Position numbers and translations under genes: made by a program | Assembly: GCA_023404095.1 (NCBI GenBank) | Contig: JAEYDD010000075.1 | Coordinates: 1-64,000, forward strand | Direction: 5' to 3' | DNA from: Pseudomonadota bacterium | GTDB taxonomy: Bacteria; Pseudomonadota; Alphaproteobacteria; Rhizobiales; Rhizobiaceae | Length of the DNA stretch: 64,000 nucleotides | The notes under the pieces: model-generated | Told to the model about the DNA's origin: nothing | Databases searched by the model: none | What the model saw: only the letters and a program-made list of their open reading frames with translations | Part shown: piece by piece, positions 1-8,298 of the stretch | Layout of the letters: each line of letters begins with the position of its first letter | Numbering within the stretch: the first letter of the stretch is position 1

Positions 1-817
1 GTTCCAGCACGGAAGCCGCATCAAACGAGGTGACTTCGAAAAGCGTGTTCTGACCGGGATGGAAATAGAAGAAGCGATAGCCGTACTCCGCAAGCTTCGC
101 ATACCACGGCAGGGAAGGAAGCCCGAGGAGGAGGACGATGATATCCGCCCCTCCGTTTGCCAGGAAGCGCTCTCCTCCTTCGATCACGCCCGGCTCGAAT
201 CCGGCGACGTTGATCTTCAGTACCGAGACATGCGCCAGTCCCAGCCGTTCGAATTCCGCCGTGAGGGTTCTGACCGGGACGATCTCCTCGCCATTGTCGC
301 TAAGGCCGCTGACCCAGGTTTTGGCGGCGGTGCCGAACCTTGCCTCGCCCTCGACATTCGAAAGAGCGATCCGATGGACGTGCGCTATATGTGAGGCGCG
401 ATTTCGCGCAATGTTGTGCTGCAATGCCTCGATGTTGGCAGCGGACGGCTCGAAGGCGTGAATGGCAGCGCATGGAAGTGTCGCCGCAAAGGTGGTGAAC
501 TGGCCGATGGCGGCGCCGATGTCGGCGACGATCCAGCCAGGCCGGGCGACGCGCCGCAGAAAGCTGTACTCCGGGTCGATCAGGTCGCCGAACATCAGCA
601 GCGCGTAGGGAACCTGCCCCGGAAAGCCGAATTCGAGGACAGGTCCGCACCTCAGCCGCACCTCGCTGTGCCGCGGGCGGCGCAGCAGCAGCGAGCTCAG
701 CCGGCCTGCGCCGCGCAGCGTTGCGCCGACACCGACGGCCTTCACGCCCCAACGCAGCTTGTCGTGGACGTTTCTGACGCGGTCAAAGGCGAAATCGACT
801 CTGGACATTGTCGTCAT
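1..817 (-). CDS. FkbM-family SAM-dependent methyltransferase (C-terminus cut by window edge)
   Basis: The minus strand is open from about 817 to the left edge without a stop, so the C-terminus lies outside. Translation gives a Rossmann motif I (VADIGAAIGQF, about residues 97-107), an acidic motif II (HAFEPS) and an FkbM-like KINVAGFEPGVIEG near residue 201. Known FkbM enzymes O-methylate sugars or other small molecules and often sit in polysaccharide loci, which fits the neighbours. The usual (I/L)DVEGxE element reads INVAGFE, so the Asp and Glu are replaced and activity is uncertain. In-frame ATG codons at 844, 817 and 808 compete as start; 817 has a weak GGGAA upstream. It is divergent from the Wzy-like gene. 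Confidence 0.8.
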   Translation of the reverse strand, partial: MTTMSRVDFAFDRVRNVHDKLRWGVKAVGVGATLRGAGRLSSLLLRRPRHSEVRLRCGPVLEFGFPGQVPYALLMFGDLIDPEYSFLRRVARPGWIVADIGAAIGQFTTFAATLPCAAIHAFEPSAANIEALQHNIARNRASHIAHVHRIALSNVEGEARFGTAAKTWVSGLSDNGEEIVPVRTLTAEFERLGLAHVSVLKINVAGFEPGVIEGGERFLANGGADIIVLLLGLPSLPWYAKLAEYGYRFFYFHPGQNTLFEVTSFDAASVLE

Positions 818-1126
818 GCGGGCGTTCCCAGAAATCGTGTGCATTCCCCCCGGGAGCGTCTCCACAAGCGATGCTCACATACTGAAAGGCAATCTACGCC
901 ATTGCGCGCGGGCTCGACATTTCGTCTTTGGACGTATCTGCTCAGCCTTCCGCCGCCCTAAGACGTTCGCAACAACCAGCGCCTGGCATCGGTCCGTCCG
1001 CCTCCCGCATCCGTTCGAGCACGCGTAAGCCCACATACCCTTATTGAACAAGTCGACGCCCGGCTGGTTTTTGGCTTTGATCTTCCAGGCCTTCCCGAGG
1101 CCAAGCCGGGGATATCACGAGCGCAC
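818..1126. other. Divergent intergenic region
   Basis: This stretch of about 310 bases separates the divergent FkbM methyltransferase and Wzy-like genes and should carry promoters for both. I see no convincing small gene. It contains the 13-base motif AAGCCCACATACC at 1027-1039, which recurs at 10778-10790 in another intergenic region of the same locus. Confidence 0.5.
1027..1039 (+). repeat. Short repeated motif AAGCCCACATACC, copy 1
   Basis: The same 13 bases recur at 10778-10790. Both copies are in divergent intergenic regions of the polysaccharide locus and both are followed, after one differing base, by TT. A shared regulator site is possible; chance cannot be excluded. Confidence 0.35.
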
Positions 1127-2578
1127 ATGCGCGCAGCGGGAATACGTCGAATGACGACACGGATAGGAACGACTGCGCGGCCGGTTGTCTCCCGCGGACG
1201 CATCAGGGAGCTCAGGGGCGCGACGACGCGGGCAACTACGTCTCAGGGTGCCGCGTCGCGATCTCCCGCAGCCACGCGCCTGTCGCCCGTCGTCTTGGTC
1301 TTCGCCATCACGCTCTTTCTGCCGTTTCACTGGTATCTCGGTCCGGTGACCATGTCGCCGACCCGACTGGTGCTGCTCGTGATGCTCCTTCCGTGTCTCG
1401 TGATGTGGCTGAACGGCAAGGCGGGGCGCATGCTTGTCAGCGACTTGGCCATTCTCGGCTACGGTCTCTGGTGCTCTGTCAGTCTTGCCGCGGTCCACGG
1501 GCTTGAGACAGGCGTGGAATCGGGCGGCATCATGTTCGTGGAAACGGTCGCCCCCTATTTTCTGGCCCGATGTTTCATAAGGAGCGCGGCGCAGATGCTC
1601 GCCGCAGTCCGTGTGCTGTTCGTCCTTGTGGCGCTGCTGCTTCCGTTCGCGATCTATGAGGCGTTGACGCATCAGACCTTTCTACTCGATTTCTTTCAGC
1701 GCTTCCTGCCCTCGCACCCGCCGACCATGAACGAGCCGCGCTGGGGCCTGCGGCGCGTGCAGGCGGTGTTCGAACATCCGATCCTCTATGGTGTCACCTG
1801 CGGCGCGCTGCTGGCCTTCGTGCATCTCGTCATGGGGCAGAGCCAGTCGGTCGTGACGAAGTTCACGCGAAGCGCGACCATATGGTTCACGGCATTCCTC
1901 TCGCTCTCGGCAGGCCCGCTTTCCGCGCTGATGGCCCAGACCATGCTGATTGGGTGGGATCGGGTCCTGGAGAACAATACGCATCGCTGGCAGTTGATGT
2001 GGATCGGGATCGCGGCGATGTACCTGCTGATCTCGATGGTCTCCAACCAGAGCGTTCCCGCATTCTATCTGACTCACTTCTCCTTCGACCAGGCGTCCGC
2101 CTACTACCGAATCCTCATCTGGGAGTATGGCACCCAGTCGACGATGAACAATCCGCTCTTCGGCGTCGGCTTCAATCGATGGGAGCGGCCGATATGGATG
2201 CCGCCGAGCCTCGACATGTTCTGGCTGTACCATGCCGTCATCTATGGGATCCCGGCCGCCTTCTTCATGTTTCTCGCCTTCGGCTCCATGGTGTGGTCGA
2301 TCGGTTTCAGGAAGGGGCTTCCCGAGGATCTGCTGCCCTACAAGACGGCATTCCTGATTACGATGACGGGATACTTCCTCGTCGGCTGGACGGTGCATTT
2401 CTGGGGCAGCACTTACATTCTCTTCCTTTTCCTGCTTGGCAGCTGCAGCTGGCTTCTCGACGCCAGGACGTCCGTGTCCGCCAGCCTCCGTCCGCATGGG
2501 GCGACTGCCACGGCAACGCGTTCGCCGCCGCCTCGCCGGGCAGGCGCGGCAAGGCCGGTCCCCGGCCGTAGGCGATAG
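1127..2578 (+). CDS. O-antigen polymerase/ligase-like integral membrane protein (Wzy/ExoQ-type)
   Basis: A 483-residue protein. After a basic, low-complexity N-terminal 50 residues it is almost entirely hydrophobic, with roughly ten membrane segments. A large soluble loop near residues 300-365 (YYRILIWEYG, FGVGFNRWE) resembles the periplasmic loop of Wzy/WaaL proteins, where an Arg and a G-x-G-x-N stretch are typical. Such proteins polymerise lipid-linked repeat units or transfer them at the periplasmic face. Surrounding glycosyltransferases and a Wzx support a Wzy-dependent pathway. The start is uncertain: ATG at 1127 and 1151 are both possible and the basic leader is unusual. The Pro/Arg-rich tail after residue 455 is also odd. 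Polymerase and ligase cannot be told apart from sequence alone. Confidence 0.75.
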   Translation: MRAAGIRRMTTRIGTTARPVVSRGRIRELRGATTRATTSQGAASRSPAATRLSPVVLVFAITLFLPFHWYLGPVTMSPTRLVLLVMLLPCLVMWLNGKAGRMLVSDLAILGYGLWCSVSLAAVHGLETGVESGGIMFVETVAPYFLARCFIRSAAQMLAAVRVLFVLVALLLPFAIYEALTHQTFLLDFFQRFLPSHPPTMNEPRWGLRRVQAVFEHPILYGVTCGALLAFVHLVMGQSQSVVTKFTRSATIWFTAFLSLSAGPLSALMAQTMLIGWDRVLENNTHRWQLMWIGIAAMYLLISMVSNQSVPAFYLTHFSFDQASAYYRILIWEYGTQSTMNNPLFGVGFNRWERPIWMPPSLDMFWLYHAVIYGIPAAFFMFLAFGSMVWSIGFRKGLPEDLLPYKTAFLITMTGYFLVGWTVHFWGSTYILFLFLLGSCSWLLDARTSVSASLRPHGATATATRSPPPRRAGAARPVPGRRR

Positions 2579-2643
2579 CTGCGTGTTGCGGCCAACCGCA
2601 GCCACGGGCGTGGGTCTCCAGATCGAACGTATTTCGGGAGGCG

Positions 2644-3438
2644 CTATTTGCCGGCGATCGGCGCGCCCGTTGCCTCGATGGTGTTGTCGGATTGGACGGG
2701 CCGGTTTCCATAGAGTGCGAAGAAGCCCCACTGACCGCGGCTCATCACGTTGCGCGTGATGCGGATGGAGGCGGCATCGACGGGACCGCCCTTGAAGCGA
2801 CCGTCGAGGTAGATCGTGTAGCCGCCGCCCGAAAGGCGATTGCCGTCGACGGTGATATCGGCAAGGCCCCGGAAGTAGTTGTTCAGCATGATTGCAGCGG
2901 TCTGGCCGTTCTCGTTGAGAACGGTGTTCTCCAGAATCTGGATGCCCTTGCCGCCGTTGATCTCGATCCCGTCGAAATGGGCCTCCGGGCCGCCGCGCAT
3001 GTCATGGATGAAATTGCCCTGGATCAGCGAGGGACCGTCGATGTTCAGGCCATTCTCAACGCCGTGGATGTTGTTGCGCAGGAAGGTGCCGCGCCCGAGC
3101 GCACCGTTCGCCGCCTTGCCGCGCCCGTCTATCTCGCTGTCTTCAAGGGTAAAGCCTTCGGCGCCTTCCTTCACATAGACGATATGCCAGGGTGTGTCGG
3201 CGATGATGCGGGAGTTCCTGATCGTGACGTTCTCTGCATCCACCACTACGCTCCCGGTGATCTCGAGGCCCTCGACCACTGTACCGTCGTCGGAGATGTA
3301 GAGCGTGCCCGCATAGGGCTTGAGCGGAACATCGGTCTTCACCCCGGTGCTTTGTGCATCGGGAAACGGCGACGCGGTGGCAGTGCCTGCAAAAAGCACT
3401 CCGGCACCGAGCAAGGCAGCGATCAACGAAGAATTCAT
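2644..3438 (-). CDS. Secreted right-handed parallel beta-helix protein
   Basis: 264 residues. The ATG at 3438 is preferred because GGGGGA lies about 9 bases upstream and an N-terminal signal peptide follows (MNSSLIAALLGAGVLFAG, then TATAS). The mature part begins SPFPDAQSTGV and then shows short beta-helix coils (NVTIRNSRI, GFTLEDSEIDG, GIQILENTVL, DITVDGNRLSGGG). Proteins with this fold bind or cleave polysaccharides, but no lyase or hydrolase catalytic set can be assigned. It is clearly paralogous to residues 165-390 of the RTX protein at 5130-7286, sharing blocks such as TFLRN-(D/N)I-GVENG and DGNRL-GGGYT. Its likely site of action is the periplasm or cell surface, perhaps trimming or binding the locus polysaccharide (inference). 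Confidence 0.8.
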   Translation of the reverse strand: MNSSLIAALLGAGVLFAGTATASPFPDAQSTGVKTDVPLKPYAGTLYISDDGTVVEGLEITGSVVVDAENVTIRNSRIIADTPWHIVYVKEGAEGFTLEDSEIDGRGKAANGALGRGTFLRNNIHGVENGLNIDGPSLIQGNFIHDMRGGPEAHFDGIEINGGKGIQILENTVLNENGQTAAIMLNNYFRGLADITVDGNRLSGGGYTIYLDGRFKGGPVDAASIRITRNVMSRGQWGFFALYGNRPVQSDNTIEATGAPIAGK

Positions 3439-3714
3439 GGCAAGGTCCCCCGCAGCCACAGCATTGGTTTTGCGGGGCCGCCTGATCTACCCCCAGTCTA
3501 AGCCTGCAGCCTCATGGCAGGCAACGAACGCAGTTGCGTTAGTCAGGCCTACGACTTGCGAGGGGGGGATGCACCCAAAGGGCCTGCATTTGCCGGAAAC
3601 ATTCGACTGCAACTTCACGAAAAGCGCATTCGAACCTCCCTGTTCGATGAATGGTACCGGGTGCCGCTTTCCGATAGCGTTCTGGCATCGCCGCGTCGCC
3701 AGAGAGGACAGGAC

Positions 3715-4440
3715 ATGTCGATTGTCGAGAAGCTATTGCAGGACAGGCCTTCCTTTCACATGGGAGGAGACGCCCGGTGGGATTGCACGGTGGGAATGCT
3801 CCGCTACATCCGGGATAATGTTAAGCCGACCGACCGGACGCTGGAGGTCGGCTGCGGCGTGTCAACCGTTGTCTTCGCCTCAATCGGCTGCGACCATACG
3901 GTCCTGAGCCCCGATCCTCGCGAACACGAGCGGGTTCTTGCCTATTGCGACGCCAAGGGTATCGATCGCAGCAGGCTGAAGTTCGCTGTGGGCTTCTCAG
4001 ACGACGTGCTGCCCGATCTCTGCAAGGACCGGTCCCTCGATGTCGCATTCATCGACGGCGCGCATCACTTTCCCTATCCGCTCGTGGACTGGCACTACGT
4101 CTCGCGCGCGCTGAAGGTTGGCGGTTGCCTGCTTCTGGATGACATCCCCATTCCCGCCGTGTCGGTGGCCTACAGGTTCATGCGCACGGATCCCGCCTGG
4201 AGGCTTGAAGAGGTGCTGGATTCCCGGGCGGCTGTCTTCACTCTGCTGACGGAACCCGGCCAGCAGGACTGGACGGAGCAGGCCTTCTGCCGCCGCATGG
4301 ACTATTCCTTCGCGCCGATGCCGACGCGTGTCGCTCTTCAGGTCAGCGACGAGGTCCGGCGCGTGCGCAAGTCGGTCGGCCGGCGTTATCCCAGCCTTCG
4401 TCGTTTGCTGGTGAAGCAGAAGGCAGTCCAGGGACAGTAA
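3715..4440 (+). CDS. Class I SAM-dependent methyltransferase
   Basis: 241 residues from ATG 3715, preceded by AGAGAGGACAGGAC. A longer frame exists upstream but lacks conserved sequence. The motif LEVGCGVSTVVFA (about residues 43-55) is the SAM-binding loop. SPDPREHERVLAY follows as the second acidic site, VAFIDGAHHFPYPLVDWHY is a motif typical of cephalosporin-hydroxylase/MT_24-like methyltransferases, and LLLDDIPIPA is a later strand. It lies between the two beta-helix genes inside the polysaccharide locus, so methylation of a sugar or glycan is the simplest reading. The acceptor is unknown. Confidence 0.8.
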   Translation: MSIVEKLLQDRPSFHMGGDARWDCTVGMLRYIRDNVKPTDRTLEVGCGVSTVVFASIGCDHTVLSPDPREHERVLAYCDAKGIDRSRLKFAVGFSDDVLPDLCKDRSLDVAFIDGAHHFPYPLVDWHYVSRALKVGGCLLLDDIPIPAVSVAYRFMRTDPAWRLEEVLDSRAAVFTLLTEPGQQDWTEQAFCRRMDYSFAPMPTRVALQVSDEVRRVRKSVGRRYPSLRRLLVKQKAVQGQ

Positions 4441-4464
4441 TGTTGCTGCAGCACATCGGACTGG

Positions 4465-4500
4465 CGAAAGGCCGCGTGTGGAGATGCGTGGCCTTTTCGC
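4465..4500 (+). terminator. Intrinsic terminator after the methyltransferase gene
   Basis: A GCGAAAGGCCGCG arm pairs with CGTGGCCTTTTCGC (one G-U pair and one extra T) around a loop of about 10 bases, 25 bases after the stop. The TTTT within the 3' arm is short, so termination strength is uncertain. Confidence 0.6.
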
Positions 4501-5129
4501 ATGACCGGCCTGCCGTATAGGTCCAGCGGCATTTCTGGCGTGCGCCCGGTGCTGGGCCTGGCTGCCCGTGCGCCATACGGGGCGGCGGGCGGCCTTCGCA
4601 GGCGCGGGCCGAGGTGTTTCGCTCGAACGGTCCGATCAAAGCCGCGCAAGTGCGGTTGTGATTCGCTCATTTTCGCGCAATTTTGGCAGCGTCCCGCCGG
4701 ACTAGCGATTGAGGCGCGGAAAATCGACCCCCAGAGATTGTAAAATTGCGATATTCACAAATTTTTTTGGTGCCTCGCCTCAGGCGCGCATTTCCATATA
4801 TTCTGCAATTGTTATTTTAGAAATATGTAAACCATTTCAATGCACCGTGCCCATGGTGGAGCTGTCAAGGCGGGGCTTTCGATAGCATAGTTATCGAATT
4901 CTTGCCCCAATTTGGGCAATTCGGATTCTTGCAACTAATTCAAAAATAAATACACGATTCGCGTAGATAATGTGGCAGCAATGAGGCTGCCTGAGAGGGC
5001 GTGTTACTGCCCTCATACTGTTGCTTCCCTCGAAAACGTGCACTAAAAGTCGCCGCCGTAACGCCGGACTAACTATAACTATTAACCGGCTCCGCACGAA
5101 GCAGTACCACCATCTCCAAAGGGTTCAGG
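4501..5129. other. Long AT-richer upstream region of the RTX beta-helix gene
   Basis: About 630 bases with no credible gene. It is visibly richer in AT than its surroundings, notably 4740-4850 and 4880-4980, as is common for regulated promoters of exported surface proteins. It holds two adjacent perfect dyads (4878-4919, listed separately) and an 11-base dyad CGCCT-C-AGGCG near 4780. I could not assign a -10/-35 pair with confidence. Confidence 0.5.
4878..4919. promoter_or_regulatory. Two adjacent inverted repeats, possible operator
   Basis: TTCGATA (4878-4884) and TATCGAA (4892-4898) form a perfect 7-base dyad with a 7-base spacer. Four bases later TTGCCC (4902-4907) and GGGCAA (4914-4919) form a perfect 6-base dyad with a 6-base spacer. 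Neither is followed by a T run, so a protein-binding role is more likely than termination. They lie about 210-250 bases before the RTX gene start. Confidence 0.45.
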
Positions 5130-7286
5130 GTGGGGAGAAAGGCAAAAGAAGCAGTGACAAGCAAAATTCGCGATGTAACCAAAGCCGGGTTCCAGGCTGA
5201 AACCGTGCTCGGGACCGAGCATGTCGATCTCCTCGGCAATGCCATCAACGAAGATAGCCAGACTGCGGCTCTGTCGATTGAAGACGTCTTCGCTAGACTT
5301 TCAAAGATCACGGATCATGAAGATGATCTTGGCGGGGATATGGACACCCGCTCGATCAAGGCAACCGATGAAACGCGTCTGCGGCCTGCAGACGAAAAGA
5401 CCGTCAAGGACGGTTCCACCGATTCGACGCTGTCGACCAAGTCTCTGACTTCCGACACGAAAGTCGAACTGGACGCGGCGACGGACACCACGACGACCAA
5501 GGCGGTCGAAGTGGCGAGCGCGACCGACGATACGACTTCGGCAAGCGTGGCAACCTCGGCAAAGAGCGCTTCTGCGTCGGCCGCAGCTGCGACGTCCTCC
5601 AGTGCCGCGGCCGCTTCCGGCGGCTTTCCGAACGCCAGCAACACCGGCGTCCCGGCCGGCACGTCGCTGACCAAGTACAACGGCACCTATGTGGTGACGC
5701 AGGACAACGCCGTCATCAGCAATCTGGAAATCCACGGCAACGTGGTGATCCAGGCCGACAACGTAACCATGAAGAACGTCAAGGTGGTCGCCAGCGCCTA
5801 CCATGCCGTGCAAGTTGCAACCGGCGCCACCGGCTTCACGCTGCAGGACAGCGAGATCGATGGCACCGGCACCACCAGCAACGGTATCTACGGCCAGGGC
5901 ACGTTCCTGCGCAACGATATCTCGGGTGTCGAAAACGGCATTACGGTTGACGGCAATTCGAAGATCAGTGGCAACTACATCCACAGTCTGCTGAACACCG
6001 GCTCGCCGCATTATGACGGCATCGAAGTCAACAGCGGCAGCAACATCGAGATCACCGGCAACACTGTTGTCGTCGATCACACCCAGACGTCTGCCATCAT
6101 GCTGGACAACTACTTCGGCGGCCTGTCCAACATCACCGTCGATGGCAACCGCCTGGTCGGCGGCGGCTACACCGTCTATCTCGATGACAGCTTCTCCGGC
6201 GGTCCGGTTGATGATGCCTCGATCCGCATCACCAACAACCAGGTCGGCGGCGGCTACTGGGGCGACTATGCCCTGTACGGCAACTCGCCGGTGATGTACG
6301 GCAATACCGGGCTTGATGAAGAGCCGACCCCGTCCTCTGTCTATGACGGCACGTCGGGCAACGACATCATGCCTTCCTCCGGGCAGGCGAACGGCGGCAG
6401 CGAGACCTATAATGGCCTCGGCGGCAACGACGTCATCAAGGGCGGCGCCGGCGCCGACGTCATCAATGGCGGGGCCGGCATCGACACGGCAACCTATGCG
6501 GGCTCGTCCAAGGGTGTCGATGTCAGCTTGAAGACGGGCAAGGGGACCGGTGGGCACGCCCAGGGCGATACGCTGACCGGTATCGAAAACCTGACCGGTT
6601 CCAGCCATGGCGACACGCTTGAAGGCAATGGTGGCCGCAACGTCATCAATGGCGGCAAGGGCGTCGACAAGATGATCGGCGGCAAGGGCAATGACATCTA
6701 CGGGGTGAACAACTCCAAGGACGTCGTCGTCGAATATGCCGGCGGCGGACGCGATCTCGTCAAGTCCGGCGCCGACTACAAGCTCAGCGCGCATGTCGAA
6801 AGCCTGCAGTTGACCGGTACGCTCAACCTGATGGGCACCGGCAATGGACTGTCGAACAAGATCATCGGCAACAGCGGAAACAACGGCCTCTTCGGCGGTG
6901 CCGGTAATGACGTGATCAGCGGCGGCAAGGGCAACGATACGCTCGTCGGCGGCTCAGGCTACGACAAGCTGACCGGTGGCAGCGGTGCCGACAAGTTCGT
7001 CTTCAAGCAGGCAAGCCTGAAGGCCGATCAGCCGGACCACATCACCGACTTCAGCTCGAACGACCTGATCTACTTCGATGTGTCTTCCGGTCCCACGGGC
7101 GCCCTGAAGGACAGCGCGTTCCATTCCGGCACCAAGGCCCACGACAGCAGTGACCGCTTCATCTTCGACAAGGCCAGCGATACGCTGTACTTCGACAAGG
7201 ATGGCACCGGTTCTGCCGCCCAGCTGAAGGTTGCTGTTCTGGACAACGGTTACAATCTGACCGCGGACGACATCTGGCTGTTCTGA
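5130..7286 (+). CDS. RTX (hemolysin-type calcium-binding) protein with right-handed beta-helix domain
   Basis: 718 residues in four parts. Residues 1-75 have no recognised domain. Residues 75-163 form a Thr/Ser/Ala/Asp-rich linker. Residues 165-390 are a beta-helix domain beginning GFPNASNTGVP. From about residue 404 there are RTX nonapeptides of the GGxGxD type (GLGGNDVIKGGAGADVINGG, GGAGNDVISGGKGNDTLVGG) to about 627, then a C-terminal block (DHITDFSSNDLIYFD) ending NLTADDIWLF, typical of type I secretion substrates. There is no signal peptide, consistent with T1SS export; no T1SS genes are in the window. The start is GTG 5130 or the in-frame GTG 5154, which has GGGGAGAAAGG upstream. The beta-helix part is a paralogue of the protein at 2644-3438. 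A surface or extracellular polysaccharide-binding or -modifying protein is inferred. Confidence 0.85.
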   Translation: MGRKAKEAVTSKIRDVTKAGFQAETVLGTEHVDLLGNAINEDSQTAALSIEDVFARLSKITDHEDDLGGDMDTRSIKATDETRLRPADEKTVKDGSTDSTLSTKSLTSDTKVELDAATDTTTTKAVEVASATDDTTSASVATSAKSASASAAAATSSSAAAASGGFPNASNTGVPAGTSLTKYNGTYVVTQDNAVISNLEIHGNVVIQADNVTMKNVKVVASAYHAVQVATGATGFTLQDSEIDGTGTTSNGIYGQGTFLRNDISGVENGITVDGNSKISGNYIHSLLNTGSPHYDGIEVNSGSNIEITGNTVVVDHTQTSAIMLDNYFGGLSNITVDGNRLVGGGYTVYLDDSFSGGPVDDASIRITNNQVGGGYWGDYALYGNSPVMYGNTGLDEEPTPSSVYDGTSGNDIMPSSGQANGGSETYNGLGGNDVIKGGAGADVINGGAGIDTATYAGSSKGVDVSLKTGKGTGGHAQGDTLTGIENLTGSSHGDTLEGNGGRNVINGGKGVDKMIGGKGNDIYGVNNSKDVVVEYAGGGRDLVKSGADYKLSAHVESLQLTGTLNLMGTGNGLSNKIIGNSGNNGLFGGAGNDVISGGKGNDTLVGGSGYDKLTGGSGADKFVFKQASLKADQPDHITDFSSNDLIYFDVSSGPTGALKDSAFHSGTKAHDSSDRFIFDKASDTLYFDKDGTGSAAQLKVAVLDNGYNLTADDIWLF

Positions 7287-7318
7287 TGCGCTTCATTGCG
7301 CAATGAACGATGATAATG

Positions 7319-7352
7319 CAAACCCCGGGCGCGAACCTTGCCCGGGGTTTCG
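7319..7352. terminator. Strong bidirectional terminator
   Basis: AACCCCGGGC (7321-7330) pairs perfectly with GCCCGGGGTT (7340-7349) and is followed by T. It sits between the convergent RTX gene and the GT2 gene and has A/T on both flanks, so it can serve both strands. Confidence 0.85.
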
Positions 7353-7373
7353 TCGTCACACCGGGCCACGGTC

Positions 7374-8294
7374 TCAAAAGGGCCTTGCCATGATCATCGT
7401 CATCTTGGCGAGCCGCGCCAGATTGAAAGGTGTCAGCATACAGGCCCGAGACATGGCCTCGACTGCTTCCTTCCTCCGGTTCTGGACCATCAGGCAGTTA
7501 GAAAGCTGCGACAGCTTTGCCGCAAGCCGCCGGCTGGCCGCGCGCTGCGCCTTCGGATCTAGGTTCGCAGCTCTCGCAGCCATGCGGGAAAATACGGTGA
7601 CGAGGCTGTTGATCGACCGCTCGCTGTCGAGATTTGTCTGATCGGCGTGAAAGCGCCGACGCAGGAACGGCTCGGGCGTATAGTGGAACCGCTTCTTCAG
7701 GGATGCGCGGCTGAACCAGTCCTCGTCTTCGCCAAGGCATAGACCCGGGTCGAACCATCCGACGTCCATGAAGGCTTCTCGCGTGCAGAGCAGCGTTCCC
7801 AGATGGAAATAGCGCCCCTCGGCGACATCCTGCATCGGTGCGCGCACGAAGCCGTCTGCGCCGGTCCTCGGCCATTTCAGCGTCTGTGGCTGCGACAGCA
7901 TCGGTTCGTCCTCGGCGCGCTCCGCAAACCATGCGACGCCCTGGAAACTGACGACCGTGTTCGACGTCACGAGGCCGAGCTGGGCGCGCAGCTTGCCGGG
8001 CGTCCACACGTCGTCGCTGTCAAGAAACGAGATCAGCCTACCCCTGCTCTCCGCGACGCCGCGATTTCGCGCCGCACTGACGCCGCCATTTTCCTGGTAG
8101 ACATAACGCACACCAGGGCCTGGGCTGCGGAACAGTTCCCGCGTGTCGTCGGACGAACCGTCATCGACGACGACGACCTCCGTACCTTCGACGCCCTGTT
8201 GAAGAACGCTTTCCACGGCATCCAGGACGAAACCCCGCCGGTTGAACGTCGGGATGATGACGGAGACGAGCGGGTCGCTGCGGGTCGCGGACAT
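7374..8294 (-). CDS. Glycosyltransferase family 2
   Basis: 306 residues. The N-terminus has the GT-A start VSVIIPTFNRRGFVLDAV, the nucleotide-binding VVVVDDGSSDDT (about residues 39-50), NGGVSAARNRG and the metal-binding SFLDSDDVW (about 89-97). A WFDPGLCLGEDEDWFSR acceptor-region motif follows (about 175-195). It transfers a sugar from a nucleotide donor to a lipid-linked or polymer acceptor on the cytoplasmic side; donor and acceptor cannot be named. It starts 4 bases after the GT8 stop, so the two are co-transcribed. Confidence 0.9.
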   Translation of the reverse strand: MSATRSDPLVSVIIPTFNRRGFVLDAVESVLQQGVEGTEVVVVDDGSSDDTRELFRSPGPGVRYVYQENGGVSAARNRGVAESRGRLISFLDSDDVWTPGKLRAQLGLVTSNTVVSFQGVAWFAERAEDEPMLSQPQTLKWPRTGADGFVRAPMQDVAEGRYFHLGTLLCTREAFMDVGWFDPGLCLGEDEDWFSRASLKKRFHYTPEPFLRRRFHADQTNLDSERSINSLVTVFSRMAARAANLDPKAQRAASRRLAAKLSQLSNCLMVQNRRKEAVEAMSRACMLTPFNLARLAKMTMIMARPF

Positions 8295-8298
8295 GCGG

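Noticed and set aside
4501..4743. Open frame of 80 codons in the RTX upstream region
   Set aside because: No RBS and an Arg/Gly/Ala/Pro-rich product typical of random GC-rich frames; it overlaps a composition shift.
4815..4830. TTTTAGAA near the RTX gene as a second Irr box
   Set aside because: Only one half of the palindrome is present; the opposing TTCTAAA arm is missing.
5301..6794. Open frame of 497 codons opposite the RTX gene
   Set aside because: It arises from the repetitive GGC/GAC codons of the beta-helix and RTX repeats; the Ala/Val/Asp-rich product has no recognisable features.
6400..7010. Regular short DNA repeats resembling a repeat array
   Set aside because: They are coding repeats for RTX nonapeptides, variable at third positions and without spacers, so not CRISPR or a tandem-repeat locus.
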